A stretch of DNA of 64,000 bases from Helicoverpa zea (taxonomy: Eukaryota; Arthropoda; Insecta; Lepidoptera; Noctuidae), in contig NC_061461.1 in assembly GCF_022581195.2 (NCBI RefSeq), positions 9,176,001 to 9,240,000 of the forward strand. The letters run 5' to 3'. This document shows positions 1 to 12,400 of the stretch, in pieces. A program made the translations under genes and the position numbers. A model generated the notes under the pieces. It was not told the DNA's origin, did no database searches, and worked only from the letters and a program-made list of their open reading frames with translations. Within the stretch, counting starts at the first letter, position 1; each line of letters begins with the position of its first letter.

Positions 1-605
1 AATCTCTATTGAGGAGCGAATTTTGTTTTGTCGTCATAGTGTTCAAATTCCATCCAGTATCAATTTGATTGCCTTTTTTGTGTAACAATAAATATAGCTC
101 ACGGAGGAAGGAAATATAGAGGAGTTGCCATAAGGAAGGTAGATCAGGGGACTTCTTGTAGGTCAAAGTAACGCGCGGCAGGCGTACTCAGTTACTAACA
201 AGGCATTTGGGCCCCTTGTCAAATTAAAACCGATTTGCTAAATGTGTCAAAGATTAGTCTTGATTGATTGGTTCCATAGAAGACGTTCCTTGCCCCCGAA
301 CACCAGCATTTTGGTGCGCTACTTTCTTAGGAGATTTTGCATTATGACATCCTCGCTGCACAGAAAGTATTAGTGACTAGATGCGCCAGTATGCGCAGTA
401 AAATCCAAAATATTATGTAGGCAGATCATATTTCTTCATATATCTGTAATACCAAATGACAGATTGCTTGCACTTCAGACTCTGTATAACCTGTTTCATT
501 TTCACTTAATAATACAAGTAAGTTTCCTAGTCGCTTTTAACTGACAGTGACTATTAACACCGTGGTTTTTAATGCATCTGGTGCATATGAAAAATGAGTC
601 TTATA

Positions 606-991
606 GGGCCCCGATTCTCCTAATTTTACTTAAGCGTCATCCGATTCACGTTCGACTGCGATCCGATCACGACTCGATTACGATTGGAGCGTAGTGGCGT
701 TCCACTATTTTTTCTTTGAAATAAACGTTTTTATCCTTTTCTGTCATTCAATAATGAATCATTTTGTCTGCAAATGATTTACGATTGCAATATGATTGTA
801 GAGCAAACTACCGTATAGACCAAAATCACCAAAATAGCAGACCAATCGCAAACCAATCGAATGTCGTTGGAATACGATTGGTGTTATATTAGTAGCAGAA
901 TACCCGATATGGTTAAAACTACTATTGCGATCATATTGCGATTCGATTTCTATTCGTTTTTGACATTATTAACTTAGGAGAATCGGGCCCC
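606..991. mobile_element. MITE with GGGCCC(C)GATTCTCCTAA ends
   Basis: Left end gggccccgattctcctaa and right end ttaggagaatcgggcccc are inverted copies about 385 bp apart. The interior is AT-rich with repeated cgatt/aatcg words and no coding. Target duplication not resolved. Confidence 0.7.
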
Positions 992-3047
992 AGAAAAAAT
1001 CTACGGCTTTTCTTCGATAAGAGTCTCGAATGTTTAACGATGTTTATTTTGTGGTAAAACCCTACCTCTAAATGATTATCGATGATGATAGTTATGAAAT
1101 TGTTACTAAATATGTTCCCTAATATTAAATGATTGCAAAATACTGATAGCGTCTAATCAGTTAAAGGTGATTTTTACACGTTTTGCAGACGGTTTAAAAG
1201 ATTTAATTCCCCGATATGTAGTTAAGATAATATATAATTTAGCGTCATTAATTAAAGCTGTTTATCGATGTATTGTCGCTAAGCACATAATTATAAAAAT
1301 AGTATTAATTTACCGGCGGCTATTATCATATCAATTTCTTTTATATGGTTCCATGGATATAATTTAGTGATAAAATTGTGTAATTGTACTACATTTATTT
1401 TGTTTTTGTATCCATTTTAGTTTTAAAGTACTTACTCTTCTGAGTAGAGACAAGAATTTCTGCCATTTCACTACATAATCATACTTTCCTAAAAAGTTCT
1501 CGATTTTGTAAAACCTATATAGTAATTGTCCCCAGTCTTAACCTTGGAAGTGTTGATAGGGAAACTGAATTGTTTATGAGTTGGTCACGTTTTTGTCCTA
1601 AGGATAAGAGCCATGGTATCACCAATACATGTGGGTAATAGCAACAGATTGGTAGGTCAGCGTGTCAGTTAGCTATTGTTTAGTTCTAGTTTAAAATTGG
1701 AACATAAAAATGTAGCTGTCTTACATTTGAATGAATTTAGCTATCTGTCATCCATGATTTCTTTTTTTTTTATTAACGTTCCCTCATTATTACCGACCAT
1801 GTACAGATTAAGTGTCTCAATTGTTATGTAGAAGTTTGATATAAAATGACTCCATCGTGGATATCATGAAAGGTAAATTATAGGACCAGACATGTTGTAA
1901 ATGTAATTCAAATATTACATACTATAGTTAATTTGGTCTTCAGTTGATAAGTCACGTTTCAGTTTTTTATTCTAATGTATTTTGTATGGTTAGCTATGTC
2001 TGGTATAATCTAAAACGCGTGCCACATGTGACCTGTGATCAACACCTCCTTATTTGAATTTATTGAATATTTGCTATTGTTTTAGACTCTTGTTTTGGAC
2101 ATGGCTATCAAAGTGTAAATTGAATTTCATACCATATTTCAAGTAAAGGACATTTGATCGAGCATAGAGTACTTTATACGCTTCTTTTGTATCGAGAAAG
2201 AAATCTAATAATAATCAGGATCTATGATTAATTTACTGAAGTTTCAAATAAATGTCTGTCTACCATTTGAACAACCTGTGACTTACCTCAGATTGAGTTG
2301 TGAAAACCGACGGGCACGGAGCCAGTGGAACCGCTTTGCAGCAGTTCAATTCGTTATAAATATCATGCCTGCAATTTCGTGAGGAAACTTTTACTGCGAT
2401 CTATTTACGTCTGCTTTAACTTCCCATTAATTGTCACTTAAACCGAAAATTTGAAATCCCAGAGGAAATTTGAAATACCATCCTAAAAGCACGCACCAGA
2501 AAGTCTTTGTTGGCAAAAACATCAGTGATTCATGTATTTTTCCCAAGAAACTAATCATCATCATCATCCTCCTGCCCTTATCCCAATTTTATTTGGGGTC
2601 GGCGCAGCATGTTTTCTCGTTCCGTACTCTTCTATCTGCCGTCATCTCACAAGTAACATTCTTTCTTACCATATCTACTTTCACATAATCCATCCATCCA
2701 AACTAATATTTTCTGCATTTTGCGTCGCTGAGATCAAATTACGGATAAATTATAAACGGTCAAATAACCACAATCATAGCCGGAGTAAAATAAAACATAC
2801 GAACAACATAATTCACTCGGTAGAGTCCGTTAGTACGAGGCTTACCTCAACCACAAATTCACATGCACGTCTACGTTATTTACTTTGCATTCATAGGTGT
2901 TCAAGGTGCATTTAAATCTGTTGTGCACGTGTAACACGATGCATTTATTATTAATGACGGTTTAATTGTCCATATAGTAGTATGACAGCGCTATTGAATG
3001 GCTACGGTCAGATTATATTGCTCAAATGCGATTGTCACTCGTCTATA
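992..3047. other. Upstream flank, no gene seen
   Basis: AT-rich DNA with one interspersed repeat (2548-2700). Around 2971-3011 a tatag box and a tcaga initiator-like word about 36 bases apart could mark the transporter promoter, but the spacing is slightly long. Nothing coding is supported; 1-605 is likewise empty. Confidence 0.4.
2548..2700 (+). repeat. Lepidopteran interspersed repeat
   Basis: (atc)n followed by ctgcccttatcccaatttta, tcggcgcagcatgttttctc and a diverged remainder; a partial second copy is at 52565-52645. The open frames across it are not genes. Confidence 0.6.
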
Positions 3048-3101
3048 ATGGCCACTGTTGGTAGCTCACCGGATCACCCTCAAGATATCGACATAATTAG
3101 T
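3048..3101 (+). CDS. Alternative first coding exon, or uORF, of the transporter
   Basis: ATG at 3048 opens MATVGSSPDHPQDIDIIS, which reaches a gtagtg donor at 3102 in phase 0, so it too could splice to 9210. If unspliced, it reads on to a TAG as a 27-codon uORF ending before the ATG at 3251. The donor is weaker than gtgagt at 3278, but the peptide composition looks more protein-like. Only transcript data can decide between the two. Confidence 0.25.
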
Positions 3102-3250
3102 GTAGTGTTTATCAAGGCGTGGGTTGATTAGGATATCGAATTATCTACAGTAAGGACTACAGCCTTATCATTGCCATTGTCGGTTGATTTTGCAACTGAA
3201 GTGGGTGTTGTGTCATTTATCTGTGCCATTTATTAAGTGTATCTTGAAAT

Positions 3251-3277
3251 ATGAGTGTGAGGAGTGTTAAGAAGATA
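3251..3277 (+). CDS. Candidate first coding exon of the transporter (start codon)
   Basis: The 9210 exon opens in phase 0 and needs an upstream ATG exon. Here an ATG with A at -3 begins a nine-codon stretch (MSVRSVKKI) that ends exactly in phase 0 at a good donor, gtgagt, at 3278. Joining it would give 769 residues. The base before the donor is A rather than G, which weakens it. A competing candidate lies just upstream (3048-3101), and the real start could also lie outside the window. This is inference from phase and splice signals; no homology supports such a short peptide. Confidence 0.4.
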
Positions 3278-6200
3278 GTGAGTGCTTTTCTTTGTTGTGT
3301 ATCTTAAAATTACAAGTAATGACAAAGAATTTCGCCGGTCATTTAAATAATGATTCCATTGTCTTGGTAATTAGTTAAGCAGTTAACGATTAGCAATTAT
3401 ACTGCATTATGTTTTGCTGTATTAGGTTAAGGAACCGTGACAAATAACTGGTTTCATTAGCATTCATTAACCTACTTGAGATTGAATCTGCTCTAAAGAT
3501 GTCATACTAATCTTGATTTCAAAGCAAGCAAGCGCCCACCGGTTACATCTAAACGATATATTTCTTTCTTATATGTATGGAACAAATTGCATAAATATCG
3601 TTTTCTGCTGGACCTTCCAAGATTCGTTAATGCAAAAAATAAGTATGCGATTGAAAATACTTTTGTATTTGCGATTATTTTTAAGAGTATCGACAAAATC
3701 GATTGGTCCTATTAATTTATTCCTCTTTTGCAATGTACATATTCGATTCAAAACCTTTCCGATCAAAGCATAATTATTGATTCAAAGGGCTTGATTTATT
3801 TACATCGCATAATTTCATCCTGTGCAAGTCTTCCATATAACAATGTTAAAGGAAGCAGCCTGCGACAAGCGTGCGGCACTAATCAATTAATGGCAATCGA
3901 GATCACGTGCGCAGGCGTCGCAACACACGACACGACCACGTTGCCAGCCATTGTACGCAGTGGCCAACTTAAATACCATTACATCAGACGAAACAAATTG
4001 ACCTGAGAATTTATATCGAATATTCATTCACTAATGTTACGCAATCATAAAAGAATCTGAAATTAATTAAAAACATTTTTCAGCCGAACTTGCGGGGTTG
4101 CTAAGTGTGTAATTTTCGATTTAAAAACACTGTTTAAGTTTCCCCTAACTTGCTTCAGTTTGAAAATCTGCAGTGCTATTTCATGAAATGTTTTCAGCAT
4201 GACTTGTTGCATTTAAACGGTTCTACGAATTCAATTAGAGGTTCGTTGAATAGGGCTGTCTGCAGCGACTGGCAACTGCTTCTGAATGGTCTTAAGTCTT
4301 TTGTTTTTGGTCCGATCAAGATTTCCGTTTGAGAGCACATGTAAATGAAAAATTTCGCTTACAGTGAAATGTAAATTTAGAATTCCTCAGACTGCATTCT
4401 AAGGTCAATAACTCCAACTGCAGAATTTGTGGTCATCAAATCTAAAGTGAAATTGCTGATGAGCCATCTGTTGAATAAATATTTTTGTGTCAAACTTAGT
4501 ATAGGACGTCCTAATGCAAACGTTCTCTTTGTTTACAAATAATTCGGGCTTAGGGAAATTATTTATACTTCAAAACAAGTTTAATAGCTTACGTCAAAAT
4601 GACTTGTTTGACCCAAACACAATGTAAGTCATCGTTCGATTTTTCTTTGTCCAAGTAAAAACTTGACTGTTGACTTGATTAAAATTTTCTATGGTGCTGA
4701 AAGTATTTTTCTTTATTGCGGGAAATAAACCATGTTTCATTAATTGTATTAATTTAACAGCAACGCGGAATTATTTGATATTATTCATTCTGTTTGAAGC
4801 TGACGGGATTCTTTGTCTCGGTATGTTTTAAGTACAGAGTGCTAAGGTCGTTTGGGCTTCCTCGTTAGTTCGAATTTTCCGCCTTCACACGTTGGTATGA
4901 GGCAAAGAGTTATTTTAATTTGAACTGTCAGTGTTTATTCCTCATGTCATGTTCGTTTTAATTGTTCGTAGTGGATAGAAATAATTATGCCTCATTCCTA
5001 TTAATCGTTTAACTACCTAGGGAAATCATTCTATGACTACCGTAGTATACGTAGGTACCTTATTTTTTTATGTAAAAATAAAGTATATTATTATAACCTT
5101 CGCGAATGAGTAATCCATTTCAAAGCTTTTAAGAATAAATTATTTATAGCAAAATCACATAATCACGCCGAGGAAACTAGGAAGTGTGTTCTATAATCTA
5201 TGTTAACAAAATAAATCACTATGCCGGAGCAATGGTGTAAACATGCCCAAGGTTGGACTCCCGTCTGGTGCAAACAAAGCCATGGGCTGTTACAATGACA
5301 GCAGCACCCATGTGTCAAACTGGTTCTGGATACCATGAGAAACTCCTTGGACGTATTTCGGATATCAATAGCGGCTAATCCTTTTGCAAATGATGAAGCG
5401 AGCAACAATAAATTAATTAAGACAGCTGTTTTTTTTTTATATCCAAGTGTTGTTTTGTTGCCAGTGTTGTAAATTAAGAGTGATAAACTAAGCTTCATGA
5501 TTATAAAATATGTAATTATGACGGATTTATCATAACCTTGGCCTTATTTTGTAATTTGGTTGTAGTTTTTTTTTTAAATATTATAATTGAATATTATTAT
5601 CGGTACTTACTGAATTATTACTACTTAATACAAGCTAAATAATTGTGTTATGAGAATTAGGAAGGTACTTCAATTTTTAGGATAACATTTAATGTGGTTC
5701 TGTTCAAACCGTTGAAATTGTTAATCCATACACAATGAAATATAACCGCCATCAAATATTTATATCTTCCAAACTCCACGCTAATCCGCACTTAGTAAAC
5801 ACCTCGACGTTCGCACTAGGGTAATTTTCCTCTCGCGCCGTGACTCACCGCTGCCGCATTGTTTATATTATTTGAATTGGTATCATTTGAAATAGGTGCG
5901 CGTAGAAACAGCAGGTTGGCACCACGTGCTAGAACTTGTAAACAACTGCGCCAAACTATAAGCTTCGAATGACGAACTACTCGTATTTCACTTGTTTTAC
6001 TCACGATTCCAGGTAATCCGCGAACGATTTGCGTCATGTGTGAACATACCCTTAGCGAAATAAGAGTGATATATTGTACATATCATGGTGTTAGCACATG
6101 CTATTGAATGTGTCTACAGAATAACTCGATGTCCAAGTATCACAGATAGTTCTAACAGCGGACATGACAGCTGTTATTGACATGGCGGCAAACAAAGAAA

Positions 6201-6528
6201 TGATAAAACGATAATGAAACACCGCTCATGTTGGTAACAAAGAGATGTCCACATCAGTATTTTCAACTGTGACATAATTTACTAAACTACTCATTTACTT
6301 GTTGATTGTTTTATCAACAATGTTTGTTTTATGCATGCCTGACTGTACATACGTAGTAATTAGAGTTAGAACTAGTCTGGGGTACAGATAACATGCATAA
6401 ACAAATGTCTACAACAATAATGTTTTATCGTATTATTTTAAACTTCCTAGTATAAGTTGCAACAGAGTGCTTAGTGCGAGTTTTCGTGAATTTTTTTACG
6501 GACTCACATGAGAGCGCGTATACTAAGA

Positions 6529-6594
6529 TTTGTATGGAACAAAAACAGCTCCACCTAGTGTCAAAAATTGGAACCTGTTTTTGTTCCATACAAA
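6529..6594. repeat. Perfect 20-bp hairpin at the centre of the foldback MITE
   Basis: 6529-6548 (tttgtatggaacaaaaacag) pairs exactly with 6575-6594 around a 26-base loop. It is the centre of the outer palindrome rather than a separate insertion. Confidence 0.8.
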
Positions 6595-6914
6595 CAGTGT
6601 TGCCAACAGTTGTAGAAGCTTACCACCAGAGTCAACTTTTAAAACCACCAGAAAACCACTAACAAAAATTTATCCCACACTTAAAATCACCAAATTCACC
6701 ACTAAAAAAATATTGTTTATATTTTATTGTAACCTAAAACAATTTAATCATCCAAAGATGTAACTCGGCAACGATAGAAAATTAAAACAGACAAAGCATT
6801 ACATCTGTTTAGCAATTCATCCGACCCGATCCGAATCCTTCACAAATTATAATCGGCGTAGTAGTTTCACAAATTGTTTAGTTACGCATTTGACCAATGA
6901 ATGAGTACTTATAA

Positions 6915-7874
6915 GTTCGGCCATTCAGAGAATGCGTTCCTGACACGTCGCGATTGAACTGACGACGTAACTTTGCAATGGCGTTGCAGTTACGATAAAA
7001 ATATTTTTGCTGGTTGTTTACCGTTTTAACAATTGAGGAGCATTAAAACAACATTATTATATCAATAATCAATGAATGTTATAATTTTGTGCCAAACTGA
7101 GTGTCAAATAACTTGGTAAACAATATTTTTCTAAATCTATACTGCGCTATTACAAGGTTATGTCAGCGGTTTATATTTTGTAGTGCTGTGCTAAAAATAA
7201 CAGGCAAGTATCGTAATCTGTTCTTATACAGTTATAATATAAAATAATACGTTTTGATTTTCTTTTTAAGAATTGGAAAATAATGGACTATAAGACTTAA
7301 TTATAACTTTTATGAAAAATAAAAATAAAACTATGACCAAACCGCATTTTTATACTTAGATTAAAAATGGTAACCCCAAATGGCGTTATGGGCCGCCATT
7401 TTGTGACGCTAAAACAGTCGTCCGTTGTCGTTTCGTGCGCATAGACCACGTTTTTCAAGTGTTTTCGATCTGTTTTTATTTGATTACCCGGCTTTTGTTA
7501 GACCGAGATATCAGGATTGATTCTGTTATTGATAATAATATAATTATACATGTAGGCGAAGATGATGATGAAGACACCACCTCCTCAAGCAAATCGGAGT
7601 CTGATTAATATTCTGTTCGCACATTCAATTCAATGTACTTGTAACAAAGAATAAATAAAACAATTTTATTATATGAATATTACCTTTTTTTGGTTTCCAC
7701 TTAAATAACTAAAATATAAAACAAATGATTCCGCCAATTTAAAACGAAAATAATCTTAAAATAATGCGGCGGTTCATTTTGAAGGAACGGTAACGAACTC
7801 AGTGTTATGTTGTGCCCATCACTAGTCGTGACTAACTGATAGGTGTCAGGAACGCATTCTCTGAACGGCCGAAG
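6915..7874. mobile_element. Third-level DNA element with GTTCGGCC ends inserted in the hAT
   Basis: Left end gttcggccattcagagaatg (6915 on) and right end its imperfect inverse up to 7874; TATAA on both sides (6910-6914, 7875-7879). The left 168 bases are identical to the short element at 41954-42176. Superfamily not assigned; the TATA-type target is the main clue. Confidence 0.7.
7462..7608 (+). pseudogene. Open-frame tail with acidic C-terminus inside the third-level element
   Basis: The frame contains LLLDRDIRIDSVID, then HVGEDDDEDTTSSSKSESD and a stop at 7606-7608. It looks like the last coding stretch of a protein whose upstream exons are missing. I do not recognise it; start limit is approximate. 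Confidence 0.3.
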
Positions 7875-7879
7875 TATAA

Positions 7880-8029
7880 TATAATTATATAGTAGTCGTT
7901 CACCTTTTTGTTTTGTAGATGCTTTTTTGACATTCCGTGAGACTTCAAATCTCCATAGTAACTCCTTAAAGTTGTACCACAAAACTTACATTTCGCTACT
8001 TGACCCGCAGTACTTTCAACATTTCGCCA
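7880..8029 (-). pseudogene. N-terminal zinc-finger remnant of the hAT element
   Basis: Minus-strand open stretch of about 50 codons without an upstream Met, containing CKFCGTTLRSYYGDLKSHG and a final His five residues on (C-x2-C-x13-H-x5-H), the finger type found at the start of hAT transposases and related insect proteins. The frame runs straight into the inserted element at 7874, so it is broken. No catalytic domain survives. Confidence 0.6.
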
Positions 8030-9209
8030 CTAAATAGGGGACTTAAACCACCAGTATTAGTGGAAAATCCACTAAGTTGGCAACACTGCATACAAATCTT
8101 AGTATACGCGCTCTCACGTGAGTCCGTAAAAAAATTCACGAAAACTCGCACTAAGCACTCAGTTGCTAGAACAACAGTTGGTATTTTCATTTTAGTGCGA
8201 AAGCTCAGCACAGTTTTTCTTTTATTACGATCACAAAGAGCAGATTGCTACTGCGTTGTTTCATTGTTTTCCAGTTATTTACAATAGTCGTGTATGTGGT
8301 ACTTGTTAGTGTTTGACATTCATCTTGCATTTTAATCAGAGAACAGCCTTTGGCTATGGCAATGGCAGTGACAATGGCCGTGAAATAAACGATAGCTTTA
8401 CCAACTCCAACAAACAAGCAATTACGTCATACAGGAACGACGCTCTTATAAATTAAAACTTGGTAACATATTGATCGCGAACTCCTGTGTGGGTGGCGAA
8501 CTTCAAAATAAAAGTTTGACTGGCAGGAATAAGCTACCGATGGTAAATACCCGGAGCTCGTTAAGAGCAAGCATTTTATTACTAACGTTTATAGAATTTA
8601 CGACAGACGACAATAAAACAAGCTAAATATGTACAATAATAATATCTTCTGTGACGTCATTCATTTGAATTTACGGCGCGTAATTTAATGTCAATGAAAA
8701 GTTTTTATTTGTTAAGACTTAGCCATGACATTGGCACTCAAATTCAGCGATGTGAATAAATAAACACTGCAAATTAATTTTAATATAAAAATCAGCAGTG
8801 AAAACGCTGATGGATTCCAGTGACGTTTTTGATTGATGGACCAAGCATATACCCTAACCATTTTGTCTCAGCCGTTTATTTTTAGACCATTTGTTTGCGT
8901 ATGAGCAATGATATAACGCGCCCATGAAATGACAAGAATGTTTGTGCAAATTAATTTTGACGAAAAATGGGACCGATTATATTTTATCGTCGAATCGGCT
9001 ATGTCATAATCAGTTATTCGAAATTATTGTAGAGTACAGCTGCAAAAATCAATGGCCACGTTCACATAGCATATTCATACCTTCCCCTATAGAATTCTAC
9101 AGAATACTGCAATGTAACTGCATTGAGGTTGAGTGTGCGCGCGGCGCCACTTTTATCGAGAACCGCAGTGGTGATTAAAAAATAAAAAGCTATCGTGTCT
9201 TTGTTTCAG

Positions 9210-9492
9210 ACGGAAAGTGAGACGTCATGCGAAGAAGCAGCAAGACTGACGGCGGAAGGCGCAGCCGCGGACGCCGAAGACGATGAGGCCTACGACTATG
9301 CCCTGCCGCCTCCCCCCGACGGGGGCTACGGCTGGGTCGTGGTCTTCGCATCCTTCATGTGCAACATGATCGTGGACGGCATAGCATACACATTCGGCAT
9401 ATTCCTACCCGAGCTAGTGACGTTCTTCGGCGAGGGTAAAGGCACGGTCGCGTGGGTCGGCAGTTTGCTGTCCGGATTTTATCTTGCAGCCG
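9210..9492 (+). CDS. Transporter exon: acidic N-terminus, membrane segment 1 and start of 2
   Basis: Acceptor ttgtttcag at 9201-9209, donor gtaaga at 9493. Enters in phase 0 and leaves after one base of a Gly codon. Encodes an acidic cytoplasmic N-terminus (Glu/Asp/Ala-rich), then PPPPDGGYGWVVV, the SLC16 signature, then segment 1 and the start of segment 2. Third positions are G/C-rich compared with the flanking introns, as expected for coding sequence. Confidence 0.95.
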
Positions 9493-12400
9493 GTAAGATT
9501 TATAATGATTGATAAATTACGAACCCTTAGTTTATTAATAGAAGCCGACATCACTTGATATATGGCTTAGTTTATTACTCTAACAACTTTATTAACGTTC
9601 CATTATGATATCGTAGATACTCTATCTAGATATGCATGTGAAATAGTTCATTGAATTGGTGGAAGCATCTGACGGATAGATCTTAATTGACGTTAGTAAT
9701 TGCGACGACCTTTACGAATTCCTCCTTTTTGGACGGCATTGCATTTGAACGGTCGTTCATTTCCTATCAATTCAGGTCACGTTGTCACATGCAGCTATCC
9801 ATTATTCATGTGTGTGGATCGGACATACGTATCTAAGTATCTACCGAGACTCGTATAAGCCGCTAATGTTTCTGCGTACGCAAATATATTAGTATTGTAA
9901 TGTTCCAGGGTATTAGCATACTTACCTATCTTAGAAACAGAAAATAAATTGCTTCAGAAACTTGGCTTATTGCCTTCTTAATCATCGAGAATTATTATGA
10001 CAGATTTTGCAGTTTTCTTACGACCACAACCTACATTCCTGAAGATCATATCCGAATGTGTACATCAAATTTCATGCAAATTGTTGCTACCATTATTTTA
10101 CACTAGATTATATTATCTACTAGCTTTTGCCCGCGGCTTCGCTCCCGTCAACTGACTTCTCTACTTTACCCTATTTTTTTTTTCATAAGAACCTTCTCCT
10201 GACAATAACAAACACAACAAAAAAAGAATTAGCCAAATTGGTCCAGGCGTTGTTGAGTTATGCGCTTACCAACACATTTTGCGATTCATTTTTATATTAT
10301 AGATAAAGATACGCCTGATATTAGTGATATCATGTACCTGTAGTAATTGACACTTGAAGCGTGTGCAGTAATGCAAAATAAGCGTGTCGCTGTTAAAACC
10401 AGCCCAGTTCATTACGAGTACCTCGAAGCCGTCGCGATAACCGAGTACATTGCATTAGTACTAGATAAATCCATACAGATTAGTCGGAAACCATCCGCAT
10501 AGTGCAACGCATTTGATTATGTAATACTGCTTATCATAGCTCAAATTCTTCGTGACGGTTGATAAAATTACAAAGCAAATCTGAGACTAATCTCTATGAC
10601 TTAAAGACAAGGAAATTTTAGTTTGTTTCTATGCAGAATAATCAAAGCTGCTCATTGTTTATCTATTAATTTTCTTACGATGTAGTAATCGTAAGTAACG
10701 TATCAGCATTTTACCCGTCGATCGGCACTATCTTATTTTATCTATTTTAAACTGCCATTGACCTGATTGAGGGTACTCGATTACGATCGTAGATACGGCG
10801 ATGGCCCGATAAATAAAAATGTCCTAGAAAACTATTTTTCCTAAAGTCTTATTTATTTTGCATGAGATATATTTGTCTTAGCGAAAGTGTTTTATCAAGA
10901 AGTCCTGACATAGTAACCCTAGCATTTCGAAGTACGTTATCTGTCTCCGAACTTTGATTTGGGCTATCGGTATACTTATGTAGACATGCAGTTGAACTGT
11001 ATTCTTGGCCGTTATTGTTGTATGTCTCACAACAATAGAAACTATGGATTGATGACAATGTTTATTTCAAATACGCAGATCAAGCTTTAAATGAAATTTA
11101 AATCCTCCCCCTACCAGTTACTGCAAGAAAGCTGCCGTTATTTTTCAAATAAATCCTTGAACTCCTTAAAAGAATAAAAACATGTGTTTGCCGTAAAATG
11201 AACTTTTTACGACGATGCATCGGTTCCTTGAACTGGATTGCAAGTATTTAAATAATACGAGTGCCGAGATCAAGTTTGTAAATGTAGGTTTTAGTACCAA
11301 GGTGGTCACTTGACTGTTATTGATAATGATTCTATGCCTATAATGGCTTGCGTGAGAAACAAATATTATAAAATACTACGTGTTAATCGTTCAGGTGAGA
11401 ATGCAAATTAGTATCAATTGCTTTATCTACTTTATCGTACTTATACAGAATTGGCACAGTATCAATGACCCAGTAGGATACTCTTGCGAAAGAATGATCT
11501 AAGATTGTTTGTTGAAGTTTTCCTTTAATATTTAATAATATTTTTTAATAGTACAGAATAAATAAACATTTATGTTTTAATATTGATCATACCTATAGTT
11601 TAATGACTTTCGCTCTTCTAGAGCTTCTAGAACGGAGTTCTCTATTCGTTTCCACCATGCACACGGGACTACAGAGTCATGTTAATTAATTAGTTAAGAA
11701 AATTCTCAGTTATTATACAATGCTAGAGTAACTAATTCACACCTGATAGTTTTCCTGAAGTGTTATGTAAGGTCTAATGTAAGAATGTGTAAACTATTAT
11801 TATAGTTAAAGAACTAGCTAAGTGGTTAATTTCCATTTGACAAAAAATGTAGTGGCATGCTACTAAAAAAATTGAATTATAAATAGGAACAATCAAATTG
11901 CCGCTGATTTTACTCTTTAAAATATAAAACCACGTTATAATATCTTTCATTTGACGTCTTAATGAAAAATCCATGTTGTTCACAGGCCCAGTGGTGTCGG
12001 CACTATGCAACAAGTACGGGTGTCGAGCTGTGTGCGTGGCGGGGTCCTTTGTCGCAGCTATCGCCTTCGTGCTCTCAACCTTCAGCAAAAGCGTTACCAT
12101 GATGATGATCACCTATGGCTTGATTGGAGGTAACTTCTTCGTATTTTATTCGAGGCCTGTTATATCTATACAAATAAGTGTTTAGACTCTTGTTTGAAAG
12201 TATGATAATCATTGAATAAACCATATTTTCTGTAATATTACCTGTCGAGGATCTGTCAAAGTCTGTACGTAAAATATACGTCTAATAAATATGGGTTTCT
12301 CTATTACATTCTGTTTTCTTGGTTGGTTGGCAAGTTGGCAACTGATTCTAAGGCCAGTCTGAGTATACAGCGGAAGCGATGCATTGATATTTCTCGATAA

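Larger units (their letters stand above)
6595..8088. mobile_element. Non-autonomous hAT-type DNA transposon
   Basis: Perfect 13-bp terminal inverted repeats, CAGTGTTGCCAAC (6595-6607 and 8076-8088), and a perfect 8-bp target duplication CATACAAA (6587-6594 and 8089-8096). The 8-bp duplication and CAGTG ends are hAT hallmarks. Only about 500 bp is hAT sequence; the rest is a third element inserted at 6915-7874. A zinc-finger remnant lies near its right end on the minus strand. Confidence 0.88.
6459..8166. mobile_element. Foldback MITE split by a hAT insertion (outer layer of a nest)
   Basis: The left part (6459-6594) and right part (8097-8166) form one near-palindrome of about 206 bp once the hAT and one copy of its 8-bp duplication are discounted. 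Arms of about 90 bp pair across the site (left gtgcgagttttcgtgaattt, right its reverse complement), with a short central loop at 6549-6574. The hAT sits in the right arm. Outer target duplication is not clear. Confidence 0.75.
3278..9209 (+). other. Putative first intron of the transporter
   Basis: Holds the nested transposon stack (6459-8166). The minus frame at 5163-5498 and the 4-5 kb open frames are AT-biased or repeat-derived and are not called. No host exon seen. Confidence 0.4.

Noticed and set aside
2532..2915. 127-codon plus-strand open frame
   Set aside because: Its first half is a dispersed repeat also present at 52565-52645; no domain and no splice context.
5163..5498. 111-codon minus-strand frame with Cys-rich stretch (CCCHC)
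   Set aside because: Looks repeat-like or chance; spacing does not form a known zinc motif and there is no acceptable exon context.
5816..6050. Possible MITE with agggta ends
   Set aside because: Only about six bases pair at the ends and no target duplication could be found.
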